DNA from: DASSKF01 sp035690725
GTDB taxonomy: Bacteria; Actinomycetota; Actinomycetes; Actinomycetales; Dermatophilaceae
Direction of reading: 5' to 3'
DNA: 21,960 bases
Assembly (NCBI GenBank): GCA_035690725.1
Contig: DASSKF010000092.1
Coordinates: 1-21,960, forward strand
In this document: positions 7,234 to 14,021 of the stretch, piece by piece
How positions within the stretch are numbered: the stretch's first letter is position 1
Layout: every line of letters begins with the position of its first letter
Notes under the pieces: model-generated
Told to the model about the DNA's origin: nothing
The model's input: only the letters and a program-made list of their open reading frames with translations
Databases searched by the model: none
Position numbers and translations under genes: made by a program

Positions 7234-9117
7234 ATGACGGAACAGCTGACCAGGGGCCGCGGGAAGTTCGAGTCCGCCGACGCGGGGCTCAAGCAGACGA
7301 TGTCGTTCAGCCAGCTGCTGCTGCTCGGTGTCAGCGCGCAGATCGGCTCCGGGTGGCTGTTCGCGGTCCTGGCAGCGGCGGGGCTCGCCGGTCCCGCGGC
7401 ACTGCTCGCGTGGATCATCGCCGGCATCCTCATCGGCCTGATCGCCCTGTCCTACGCCGAGCTCGGCTCGATGCTGCCCCGGTCCGGCGCGATCGTGCGC
7501 TACACCTACCTGACCCACGGCTCGTTCGCGGGCTGGATCATCGGCTGGGCGTACTGGCTGTCGGCCGTCTCGATCCCGCCGATCGAGGCCGAGGCGGTGC
7601 TCACCTACATCGGCGGCGCCTTCCCGCAGACCCACTTCCTCGAGAAGAAGGAGGGGGTGGACGTGCTGACCTGGCCGACCGGGATCCTGGCCGGCGTCGT
7701 CCTGATGATCTTCTTCTTCGTCCTCAACTTCTATGGCGCCAAGCTGCTGTCCGAGTCGAACAAGTGGGTGACGCTGTGGAAGATCCTGCTGCCCACCGCG
7801 ACGTTCTGCTTCCTGTTCGCGATCCTCAACGCGAGCAACTTCCACTCCTACGGCGGCTTCACGCCGCGCGGTGTGCAGCCGATCTTCCACGCGATCGCGG
7901 TCGCCGGAATCATCTTCTCGTTGCTGGGTTTCCGCCAGGCTCTCGACTACGGCGGCGAGGTGCGTGACCCCCAGCGCAACGTCCCGCGGGCGACATGGGG
8001 CTCCATCATCATCCCCGTCGTGCTCTACACGCTGCTCCAGGTCGCGTTCGTCGGCGCGATCAACTGGCAGGACGCCGGGCTGAACCCCGGTCAGTGGCAC
8101 CTGCTGCAGGGCAGCGACTGGGCCGACGGGCCGTTCTTCCACGCCCTCGACGCCGCTGGCATCGCGGCTCTCGCGGCACTCGGCTCGCTGCTCCTCATCG
8201 ACGCCGCGGTCTCCCCGCTGGCCACCGGCTGGGTGTACCTCGGGACCGGCGCGCGCACGGCATACGGCCTGGGGGTGCACCGCAACATCCCGCCGGTCTT
8301 CCAGTCCAACAACCGGTTCGGCATCCCGTGGATCGCGCTGATCGTCTCGGCGGTCATCGGCTGCGTCTTCTTCGTGCCCGCCCCGAGCTGGTACCAGCTG
8401 GTCGGCTTCATCAGCGCCGCCGCAGTGCTGACCTACGTCATGGGCGGCGTCGGGCTGCCGGTGATGCGGCGCACGGCACCGAACCTGCCCCGACCGTTCC
8501 GGCTCAAGCTCGCCGGCCTGTGGTCGCCGATCAGCATGGTCGCCGCGATGCTCATCGTCTACTGGGCCGGCTTCTCCACGCTGGCCAACGTCATCACGGC
8601 CACCTTCATCGGCCTACCGCTGTTCGTCTGGTACTACGCGTGGAAGCGCGGCTGGATCCCCCGGACGCCGGCCGTGGCCCTCGGCGTGGTCTTCCTCGTG
8701 GTGTGGATCTGGGTGGCCTACGCCGGCGGCTGGGTGCTCACCTCCAGCGGCACCCAGCGGGCGGGCGGCTGGTCGTTCTGGACCTACTTCGTCGTCTTCG
8801 CCGTGGTCATCCTCGCGTTCTGCGGCATCATGTGGTGGCTCTCCGGCGTCGAGGGACGCCAGCACCTGAACGCCAGCTGGTGGCTCATCTTCCTGCTGCT
8901 CGCGACGCTGCCCGCGTCCTACTACGGCTACTACGGACCGCTGGACAACCCGCCGCTCGGCTTCCCGTGGGGCAGCCTCGTCGAGATCGGGATCGGGCTC
9001 ATCGCCTACTACTGGGGCGTGCACAGCGGCTTCGAGACCGAGGAGATCCAGGACATCTGCGCCAGCTACGAGGAGGGCGGCACCGAGGCGGCTGCCGCCC
9101 GCCTCGCCGAGGGCTGA
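7234..9117 (+). CDS. APC-superfamily amino acid permease
   Basis: A 627-residue multi-spanning membrane protein of the amino acid-polyamine-organocation superfamily. The first membrane segment carries GVSAQIGSGWLFAVLAAAG, matching the unwound helix-1 substrate site of APC carriers. It is followed by ALSYAELGSMLPRSG and, in the middle, by FSLLGFRQALDYGGEVRDP with NVPRA, the typical segment around helix 6. I count about 12-14 hydrophobic segments and a hydrophilic tail ending in RLAEG. It is longer than the common 450-500-residue members, mainly through extra C-terminal membrane segments. The ATG at 7234 has GGAG at 7224-7227. Substrate is unknown. Its place between proB and proA hints at an amino acid, but proline is only a guess. 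A perfect inverted repeat follows its stop. Confidence 0.85.
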   Translation: MTEQLTRGRGKFESADAGLKQTMSFSQLLLLGVSAQIGSGWLFAVLAAAGLAGPAALLAWIIAGILIGLIALSYAELGSMLPRSGAIVRYTYLTHGSFAGWIIGWAYWLSAVSIPPIEAEAVLTYIGGAFPQTHFLEKKEGVDVLTWPTGILAGVVLMIFFFVLNFYGAKLLSESNKWVTLWKILLPTATFCFLFAILNASNFHSYGGFTPRGVQPIFHAIAVAGIIFSLLGFRQALDYGGEVRDPQRNVPRATWGSIIIPVVLYTLLQVAFVGAINWQDAGLNPGQWHLLQGSDWADGPFFHALDAAGIAALAALGSLLLIDAAVSPLATGWVYLGTGARTAYGLGVHRNIPPVFQSNNRFGIPWIALIVSAVIGCVFFVPAPSWYQLVGFISAAAVLTYVMGGVGLPVMRRTAPNLPRPFRLKLAGLWSPISMVAAMLIVYWAGFSTLANVITATFIGLPLFVWYYAWKRGWIPRTPAVALGVVFLVVWIWVAYAGGWVLTSSGTQRAGGWSFWTYFVVFAVVILAFCGIMWWLSGVEGRQHLNASWWLIFLLLATLPASYYGYYGPLDNPPLGFPWGSLVEIGIGLIAYYWGVHSGFETEEIQDICASYEEGGTEAAAARLAEG

Positions 9118-9131
9118 CCCGTCCGGTACCG

Positions 9132-9200
9132 CTCGTGGGGAATGGTTGTTGGGTTTGCCGACGGAACCAGGCACCAGACCCAACAACCATTCCCCACGAG
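9132..9200. repeat. Perfect 23-bp inverted repeat with 23-nt loop
   Basis: The left arm at 9132-9154 (starting CTCGTGGGGAATGG) and the right arm at 9178-9200 (ending CCATTCCCCACGAG) are exact reverse complements over 23 bp, separated by 23 nt. Pairing continues a little into the loop through a G-T wobble. The element starts 14 nt after the permease stop and lies 71 nt before proA. It can act as a strong terminator hairpin. It is much longer and less GC-rich than other hairpins here, so it may be a dispersed REP- or MITE-like repeat. Confidence 0.75.
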
Positions 9201-9219
9201 TGCATTTCCCCACGAGTGC
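9190..9219 (+). repeat. Direct repeat TTCCCCACGAGTGC, two copies
   Basis: The 14-mer TTCCCCACGAGTGC occurs at 9190-9203 and again at 9206-9219, with 2 nt between. The first copy overlaps the outer end of the right arm of the inverted repeat. The second copy looks like an extra, partial repeat unit, as left by duplication or slippage. Confidence 0.7.
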
Positions 9220-9259
9220 TCGGGGTGCCCGCTCGTCCACCAGGGGTGATCCGGTCTCC

Positions 9260-9271
9260 TACGCTGGTGTG
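9260..9271 (+). promoter_or_regulatory. -10 box for leaderless proA
   Basis: TACGCT at 9260-9265 lies 6 nt before the ATG at 9272, so the transcript would start at or beside the start codon. The -35 region is weak. This supports independent transcription of proA after the hairpin. Confidence 0.45.
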
Positions 9272-10558
9272 ATGGACAGTGACCAGGGCCGTGACGGTGC
9301 CGAGCAGCAGGTCGCCGAGGTGGCCACCCGCGCCCGCGAGGCGGCCCGGCTGCTGCGACCGCTGTCCGGTGCCGACCGCAACGCGGCGCTGCGTGCCATC
9401 GCCGACGCGGTCGACGCGGGCGCCGGTGAGGTCATCCGCGCCAACGCCGAGGACCTCGACCGCGGCCGGTCCGGGGGCCTGTCCGAGGCGCTGCTCGACC
9501 GGCTCGCGCTCGACGAGAAGCGGCTCCACGCGGTCGCCGACTCGCTGCGCGAGCTCGTGTCGCTGCCGGACCCGCTCGGCGAGCTGGTGCGGGGGTCGAC
9601 CCTGCCCAACGGTCTGCAGGTGCGGCAGGTGCGCGTCCCGATGGGCGTGGTCGGGATGATCTACGAGGCCCGGCCCAACGTGACCGTCGACGCGGCCGGG
9701 CTGGCGCTCAAGAGCGGCAACGCGGTGGTCCTGCGCGGCGGGTCTGCCGCCGAGCAGACGAACCGGGCGCTCGTCCGCCTGGTCCGCGAGACGCTCGCCG
9801 GGCGAGGCCTGCCCGCCGACGCGGTGGCCCTGCTCGAGGGAGGCCGTGAGGCGGTGCGGGCCCTCATGGCTGCCCGGGGGCTCGTCGACGTGCTCATCCC
9901 GCGCGGCGGTGCCGGCCTGATCCGCACCGTCGTGGAGGAGTCCACCGTGCCGGTGATCGAGACCGGCGTCGGCAACTGCCACGTCTACGTCGACGCGGCC
10001 GCCGACCTCGGCAAGGCCCTGCCGATCGTGCTGAACTCCAAGACCCACCGCCCCAGCGTGTGCAACGCCGCCGAGTCCCTGCTCGTGCACCGCGACGTCG
10101 CCGACGCCTTCCTGCCCAAGGCCTTCACCGAGCTGACCGCGGCCGGTGTGCATCTGCACACGGATGAGCGGGCGGCGGTGTGCGCGCGCACGGCCGGGAC
10201 GGCACACGAGCCGGCGACCGAGGAGGACTGGGACACCGAGTACCTCTCCCTCGACCTCGCCGTCCGGGTCGTGGACAGCCTCGATGAGGCCCTCGAGCAC
10301 GTGCGCCGCCACGGGAGTGGCCACACCGAGGCGATCGTCACCGAGGACCGGGCGGCGGCCCGCCGGTGGGTCGCCCAGGTGGACGCCGCCGCGCTGCTGG
10401 TCAACGCGTCCACCCGGTTCACCGACGGCGGCCAGCTGGGCCTCGGTGCCGAGATCGGCATCTCCACCCAGAAGCTGCACGCCCGCGGGCCGATGGGGCT
10501 GGCCGAGCTGACGACCACGACCTGGGTCGTCGAGGGGGACGGGCAGGTCCGCGAGTGA
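9272..10558 (+). CDS. proA: Glutamate-5-semialdehyde dehydrogenase
   Basis: A 428-residue gamma-glutamyl phosphate reductase, which uses NADPH to reduce glutamyl 5-phosphate in the second step of proline synthesis. Aldehyde-dehydrogenase-like motifs include PMGVVGMIYEARPNVTVDAA, LKSGNAVVLRGGS, and the active-site region NSKTHRPSVCNAAE with C264 as the catalytic cysteine. The C-terminal LVNASTRFTDGGQLGLGAEI and TQKLHARGPMGL are also typical. Length is normal. The ATG at 9272 is preferred over a TTG 42 codons upstream, because that extension would run through the inverted repeat and because a -10 box sits 6 nt upstream. It completes the ProB-ProA pair, although a permease separates the two genes. 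Confidence 0.96.
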   Translation: MDSDQGRDGAEQQVAEVATRAREAARLLRPLSGADRNAALRAIADAVDAGAGEVIRANAEDLDRGRSGGLSEALLDRLALDEKRLHAVADSLRELVSLPDPLGELVRGSTLPNGLQVRQVRVPMGVVGMIYEARPNVTVDAAGLALKSGNAVVLRGGSAAEQTNRALVRLVRETLAGRGLPADAVALLEGGREAVRALMAARGLVDVLIPRGGAGLIRTVVEESTVPVIETGVGNCHVYVDAAADLGKALPIVLNSKTHRPSVCNAAESLLVHRDVADAFLPKAFTELTAAGVHLHTDERAAVCARTAGTAHEPATEEDWDTEYLSLDLAVRVVDSLDEALEHVRRHGSGHTEAIVTEDRAAARRWVAQVDAAALLVNASTRFTDGGQLGLGAEIGISTQKLHARGPMGLAELTTTTWVVEGDGQVRE

Positions 10559-10621
10559 CCCCCGAGGGGGCGCGCAGGACGACGCGCGGCTCCTGCGGCG
10601 TGGGCGCGGGGCACGACCCGT

Positions 10622-10634
10622 TACCCTTGGGCCC
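10622..10634 (+). promoter_or_regulatory. -10 box for the small membrane protein gene
   Basis: TACCCT at 10622-10627 is followed by 7 nt and the ATG at 10635, again the leaderless geometry. No clear -35 element is visible. Confidence 0.45.
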
Positions 10635-10817
10635 ATGACGTCGTCGCTTGTCTCGTTCGCGGCCGCCGAGGAAGAGCACCTGCGGGAGCTGCCGTTCGAC
10701 TCGTGGTGGTTCGGGATCATCGCGATGCTCTGCTTCCTGGGAGCGCTCGGCCTGCTGTGGTTCTTCCGCCACAACTTCGAGAAGTACGGCCAGACGCAGG
10801 GCCGGGACCGCCACTGA
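10635..10817 (+). CDS. Small single-span membrane protein
   Basis: A 60-residue protein with a short acidic N-terminal part (AAEEEHLRELPFDS), one hydrophobic helix at about residues 25-43 (WFGIIAMLCFLGALGLLWFF) and a basic, polar tail (RHNFEKYGQTQGRDRH). Charge distribution suggests the tail is cytoplasmic. Small proteins like this are commonly found just before nadD in actinobacteria, but I know of no assigned function. It has a leaderless-type promoter and its stop overlaps the likely CTG start of nadD, so the two are probably translated together. I consider it a real gene because of this promoter, the coupling and the clear membrane helix. Confidence 0.65.
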   Translation: MTSSLVSFAAAEEEHLRELPFDSWWFGIIAMLCFLGALGLLWFFRHNFEKYGQTQGRDRH

Positions 10818-11422
10818 CCACCCGGCTGGGGGTCATGGGCGGCACCTTCGACCCCATCCACCACGGGCACCTCGTCGCGGCGAGCGAGGTCGCCTCGCTG
10901 TTCCACCTCGACGAGGTGGTCTTCGTGCCGACCGGGCAGCCTTGGCAGAAGGACGACCAGGAGGTCACGCCGGCCGAGGACCGCTACCTGATGACCGTCA
11001 TCGCGACCGCGTCCAACCCGCGGTTCACCGTGAGCCGGGTGGACATCGACCGTCCGGGCCCCACCTACACGCTGGACACGCTGCGCGACCTGCAGGCCCA
11101 GCGCCGGGACGCGGAGCTGTTCTTCATCACCGGCGCCGACGCCCTCGGGCAGATCCTGTCGTGGAAGGACATCGACGACATCTGGGACCTGGCGCACTTC
11201 ATCGGCGTCACCCGTCCCGGGCACGAGCTGTCCAGCACCGGGCTCCCGCAGGACGGGGTCACCCTGCAGGAGGTGCCCGCGATGGCGATCAGCTCCACCG
11301 ACTGCCGGGAGCGGGTCCGTGACGGTGAGCCGGTCTGGTACCTCGTCCCGGACGGCGTCGTGCAGTACATCGCCAAGTACCAGCTCTACCGCCGGCCCGG
11401 GGCCGGCCCCGACCCGAGGTAG
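10814..11422 (+). CDS. nadD: Nicotinate-nucleotide adenylyltransferase
   Basis: NadD adenylates nicotinate mononucleotide with ATP to deamido-NAD. From the CTG at 10814 it has 202 residues, the usual length. The nucleotidyltransferase signature GGTFDPIHHGHL includes the H-x-G-H site (H16-19), and the ATP-binding ISSTDCRERV lies near the C-terminus. The start is uncertain. The first ATG (10835) would delete the beta strand RLGVM that precedes GGTFDP in the family. GTG codons at 10703, 10706 and 10757 would add an unlikely tail inside the preceding gene. CTG at 10814 overlaps the preceding TGA (CTGA) and restores the normal N-terminus, so I favour it. The gene is followed 13 nt later by rsfS, the standard order. 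Confidence 0.92.
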   Translation: MTTRLGVMGGTFDPIHHGHLVAASEVASLFHLDEVVFVPTGQPWQKDDQEVTPAEDRYLMTVIATASNPRFTVSRVDIDRPGPTYTLDTLRDLQAQRRDAELFFITGADALGQILSWKDIDDIWDLAHFIGVTRPGHELSSTGLPQDGVTLQEVPAMAISSTDCRERVRDGEPVWYLVPDGVVQYIAKYQLYRRPGAGPDPR

Positions 11423-11435
11423 CCGAGGAGGACGC

Positions 11436-11792
11436 GTGGCCGCCACGCAACACGCACTCGACCTGGCCCGCGCGGCCGCATCCGCCGCGGAGGACAAGCT
11501 CGCGACGGACGTCCTGGCGATCGACGTCAGCGACCAGCTCGCGCTGACCGACGTCTTCGTGCTCGCCTCCGCCCCGAACGACCGGCAGGTCGGTGCCATC
11601 GTCGACGCCGTCGAGGACCGCCTGAACCAGCTCAGGACCAAGCCGATCCGTCGTGAGGGCGAGCGGGAGGGCCGCTGGGTGCTGATCGACTTCGGCGACA
11701 TCGTCGTGCACGTCCAGCACGCCGAGGAGCGCGAGTTCTACCAGCTCGAGCGGCTCTGGCGGGACTGCCCGACCATCGACCTCTCCGCCTAG
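11436..11792 (+). CDS. rsfS: Ribosomal silencing factor RsfS
   Basis: A 118-residue DUF143 (RsfS/Iojap) protein. The family binds ribosomal protein uL14 and blocks joining of the 30S and 50S subunits in starvation. The sequence shows LATDVLAIDVSDQLALTDVF, VLASAPNDRQVGAIVDAVED, GRWVLIDFGDIVVHVQ and REFYQLERLW, the complete family core. The GTG at 11436 is selected because of the GAGGAGGA site just upstream (about 11425-11432) and the normal N-terminus. It lies between nadD and the phosphatase gene in one tight plus-strand cluster. Confidence 0.95.
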   Translation: MAATQHALDLARAAASAAEDKLATDVLAIDVSDQLALTDVFVLASAPNDRQVGAIVDAVEDRLNQLRTKPIRREGEREGRWVLIDFGDIVVHVQHAEEREFYQLERLWRDCPTIDLSA

Positions 11793-11795
11793 CTG

Positions 11796-12458
11796 ATGAA
11801 CACGGCGGGCGCCGCCGCAGCACCTGTCCCGACGCCTCGCCGCCTCCTCGTCTGGCGGCACGGCGAGACCGACCACAACGCGCGGGGGATCTGGCAGGGC
11901 CACCTCGACACCCCCCTGTCCGGTCGGGGACGGGCCCAGGCGGCGGCCGCGGCCGCCGAGCTCACGGCATACCGTCCCTCGGTGCTGGTGAGCAGCGACC
12001 TGCAGCGGGCGGCCGAGACGGCCGGTGCCCTCGCCTCGGTGACCGGCCGGGAGGTGCGGTATGACGTGCGCTTGCGGGAGATCCATGTCGGCGAGTGGCA
12101 GGGGCTCACCGCGGGTGACGTGGCCGAGCGCTACCCGGAGCTGAACGAGGCCCTGGCACAGGGGGAGGACCTCCCGCGGGGCGTGACCGGTGAGACGGTG
12201 GCGCAGGTGCTGGACCGGGCGCGGCCGGTCGTCGCGCAGCTGCTGGACCAGCTGGGCGCGGGGGAGTGCGGGGTGCTCGCCACGCACGGCGTGACCGCGC
12301 GGGCGCTCGCCGCCGACCTCGCGGGGATCGACCAGCACGTGGCCTGGCGGTCACTGGCCGGCCTGCACAACTGCCACTGGGCGGTCCTGCTGGAGGGGCG
12401 GCACGGCTGGCGGGTCGAGGCCTGGAACGTGGGAGTTCCCGTGCCCGCCACGGCCTGA
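11796..12458 (+). CDS. Histidine phosphatase family protein
   Basis: A 220-residue member of the phosphoglycerate mutase-like histidine phosphatase family. WRHGETDHN gives the phosphorylated histidine H22 with R21 and E24. LSGRGRAQA, SSDLQRAAETA and REIHVGEWQG follow, and H164 in ATHGVTARAL is the second catalytic histidine. Substrate cannot be told from sequence. It starts 3 nt after rsfS, an arrangement seen in many actinobacteria where this gene trails nadD-rsfS. Its stop is 6 bp from the stop of the opposing phosphoesterase gene, with no room for a separate terminator. Confidence 0.9.
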   Translation: MNTAGAAAAPVPTPRRLLVWRHGETDHNARGIWQGHLDTPLSGRGRAQAAAAAAELTAYRPSVLVSSDLQRAAETAGALASVTGREVRYDVRLREIHVGEWQGLTAGDVAERYPELNEALAQGEDLPRGVTGETVAQVLDRARPVVAQLLDQLGAGECGVLATHGVTARALAADLAGIDQHVAWRSLAGLHNCHWAVLLEGRHGWRVEAWNVGVPVPATA

Positions 12459-12464
12459 AAGCGC

Positions 12465-13010
12465 TCAGCCCAGGCGGAAGGTGGTGACCCGCCGCCAGGA
12501 ACCGGGCTCGTCGGTGCCGGACCACAGCGAGACGCCGCTGACCGTGGTGCGGATCGGCAGGCTGCCGCGGACCTGCTGCTGCACCTGCTCCATCTCCTCG
12601 CGCCCGGCGTCGTGGGCGACGGTCAGGTGCGGGACGACGTCGTCGTGCCGCCCGCCGTAGGGCACACAGTGCGGGAAGGCGTCCACGAGGGCCGTGGTCA
12701 GCTTGCGGAAGGTGTCGGCCGGCTCCGGCGCCAGCCACAGCGTCCGGTCCCCGAACCACCCGGTCTCGGTGAACGTGGCGTCGAACCGGGTGAACCCCGC
12801 GAACACGCCGGCCAGCCGGGTGCGGGCCGAGGGGTCGATGGTGTCCGGGGGCAGGAAGGGCACGAGGACGCTGACGTGGGCCGGCACCCCGAGGGTGGCC
12901 GCCTCGTCCCACGGGGTGCGGAACTCGCCCACGACCCGGTCGGCCTCGGACACCTCGACGATCAGGGCGCTGCGGGCAGGATGTGCGGGCGCCGGTGCGG
13001 CAGGAGCCAT
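12465..13010 (-). CDS. 2H phosphoesterase (2'-5' RNA ligase family)
   Basis: A 181-residue protein with the two H-x-(S/T) motifs of the 2H phosphoesterase superfamily: H45-V-S in PAHVSVLVPFLPP and H128-L-T in VVPHLTVAHD. Such proteins act on 2',3'-cyclic phosphates or 2'-5' linkages in RNA or nucleotides; the true substrate here is unknown. Longer upstream frames exist, but ATG at 13010 is preferred: the upstream extension is Pro/Arg-rich non-protein-like sequence, and a -10 box sits 7 nt upstream of this ATG. The gene faces the histidine phosphatase tail to tail with a 6-bp gap. Confidence 0.85.
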   Translation of the reverse strand: MAPAAPAPAHPARSALIVEVSEADRVVGEFRTPWDEAATLGVPAHVSVLVPFLPPDTIDPSARTRLAGVFAGFTRFDATFTETGWFGDRTLWLAPEPADTFRKLTTALVDAFPHCVPYGGRHDDVVPHLTVAHDAGREEMEQVQQQVRGSLPIRTTVSGVSLWSGTDEPGSWRRVTTFRLG

Positions 13011-13017
13011 GACCCAC

Positions 13018-13023
13018 ACGGTA
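13018..13023 (-). promoter_or_regulatory. -10 box for the 2H phosphoesterase gene
   Basis: Read on the minus strand, TACCGT is followed by 7 nt and the ATG at 13010. This is the leaderless arrangement seen elsewhere in the window. No good -35 element is seen at the proper distance. Confidence 0.45.
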
Positions 13024-13111
13024 CGGCCTGTCCCGGGCCCGGCCACCGCGGGTGGGTCGGGGGCCGAGACCACCCGGGTCAACACCGCGCGGCCCGGTGG
13101 TCGCACCCGAT

Positions 13112-13142
13112 TTGGCGAAGGGGGAGGGGGTGCGGATAAACT
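13112..13142 (+). promoter_or_regulatory. Probable tRNA-Ala promoter
   Basis: TTGGCG at 13112-13117 and TAAACT at 13137-13142 are 19 nt apart, about 48 nt before the tRNA. The -10 box matches the TANNNT consensus; the spacing is slightly long. The remaining sequence of the 13024-13190 gap shows no gene. Confidence 0.45.
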
Positions 13143-13190
13143 CACGGAGGCCCTGCGGGAGACCGTGGGCCGTCCCACGAGGAATCGTGC

Positions 13191-13263
13191 GGGGCTGTGG
13201 CGCAGCTGGTAGCGCACCTCCATGGCATGGAGGGGGTCAGGGGTTCGAGTCCCCTCAGCTCCA
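13191..13263 (+). tRNA. tRNA-Ala (anticodon GGC)
   Basis: A complete 73-nt cloverleaf. The acceptor stem is GGGGCTG with CAGCTCC (one G-T pair). The D arm is GCGC-AGCTGGTA-GCGC. The anticodon stem CCTCC/GGAGG encloses loop ATGGCAT with anticodon GGC, reading GCC. The T arm is AGGGG-TTCGAGT-CCCCT. The discriminator base is A and the next bases are CCG, so the 3' CCA is not encoded. No integrase or att-like duplication was seen beside it. Confidence 0.96.
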
Positions 13264-13270
13264 CCGACGA

Positions 13271-13297
13271 GGTCGGCACGCGACGGGCGTGCCGGCC
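13271..13297. terminator. Bidirectional terminator hairpin
   Basis: CGGCACGC (13274-13281) pairs perfectly with GCGTGCCG (13287-13294) around loop GACGG, and the stem extends by three more pairs including one G-T. It starts 7 nt after the tRNA and ends 10 nt before the stop of the opposing response regulator gene, so it can serve both. The T tail is weak (TTCGTGTGT), as is common in actinobacteria. Confidence 0.7.
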
Positions 13298-13307
13298 TTC
13301 GTGTGTC

Positions 13308-14021
13308 TCAGGGACCCGCGGCCCAGCGGTAGCGCCGCTCCGGGCGGCCGGCGCGGCCGTACCGCAACGAGACCTCGGCCCGGCCCTGTTCGGCGAGGTA
13401 CTCCAGGTAGCGCCGCACGCTCACCCGGGCGAGCCCGGTGGTCGTGGCGCACTCGGCGGCACTCAGGCTCGGTTCGGCCGCTCCCGAGGCGTCGCGCAGG
13501 GCGGCGAGCACGAGCCCCAGGGTCTGGGGCGTGAGTCCCTTCGGCATCGGCGGCTCCGACGTCTTCGCCCGACGCGCGGCGAACAGCGAGTCGACCTGCT
13601 CCTGCTCGACGCCCTCGCCGGACCGCTCCGCCGCTCGTACGGCTCGTCTCGTCGTGGCGAACTCCTCGAGCCGGGAACGCAGGTCCTCGAACCCGAACGG
13701 CTTGATGAGGTACTGCACCGCCCCTCCCCGCAGCGTCTCCCGAACCGTCTCGACGTCGCGGGCGGCCGTGACCACGAGCACGTCGACGCGGTGCCCGGCT
13801 CCGCGCAGGGCACGCAGCACCTCCAGGCCGGACCGGTCGGGAAGGTAGATGTCGAGGAGGACCAGGTCGGGGTGCAGCTCCGCCACCGCCGCGAGGGCCT
13901 CCTCGCCGGTGCGGGCCTCACCCAGTACCTCGAAACCGTCGACGCGCTCGACGAACTGCCGGTGCACGCGGGCCACCATGAAGTCGTCGTCGACGACGAC
14001 GACACCCACGGTGTCACTCAT
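13308..14021 (-). CDS. CitB/DcuR-type response regulator
   Basis: A 237-residue two-component response regulator. The receiver domain (about 5-120) has acidic pocket residues D11-D13, phospho-acceptor D57 in LVLLDIYLPD, T85 and K107 in YLIKPFGFEDL. The C-terminal part (about 160-230) contains a helix-turn-helix (SAAECATTTGLARVSVRRYL) followed by a basic wing, as in CitB/DcuR/CitT regulators of C4-dicarboxylate and citrate use. The start ATG at 14021 overlaps the kinase stop (ATGA), so the pair is translationally coupled. The regulator itself is complete, but its partner kinase lacks the sensor, so its control is probably lost or altered. Confidence 0.92.
   Translation of the reverse strand: MSDTVGVVVVDDDFMVARVHRQFVERVDGFEVLGEARTGEEALAAVAELHPDLVLLDIYLPDRSGLEVLRALRGAGHRVDVLVVTAARDVETVRETLRGGAVQYLIKPFGFEDLRSRLEEFATTRRAVRAAERSGEGVEQEQVDSLFAARRAKTSEPPMPKGLTPQTLGLVLAALRDASGAAEPSLSAAECATTTGLARVSVRRYLEYLAEQGRAEVSLRYGRAGRPERRYRWAAGP

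Noticed and set aside
9190..9219. TTCCCCACG repeats as DnaA boxes or an origin
   Set aside because: They do not match TTGTCCACA or TTATCCACA, and no dnaA, dnaN or AT-rich unwinding region is nearby.
9132..9219. CRISPR array
   Set aside because: Only two short direct copies with a 2-nt gap and one inverted repeat; no spacer pattern and no cas genes.
9146..9271. A TTG start extending ProA by 42 residues
   Set aside because: The extension translates the inverted repeat and the promoter; the ATG at 9272 has a -10 box at leaderless distance.
13191..13310. tRNA-Ala as an integration site of a genomic island
   Set aside because: No integrase, no duplicated tRNA 3' end and no mobile genes are visible next to it.
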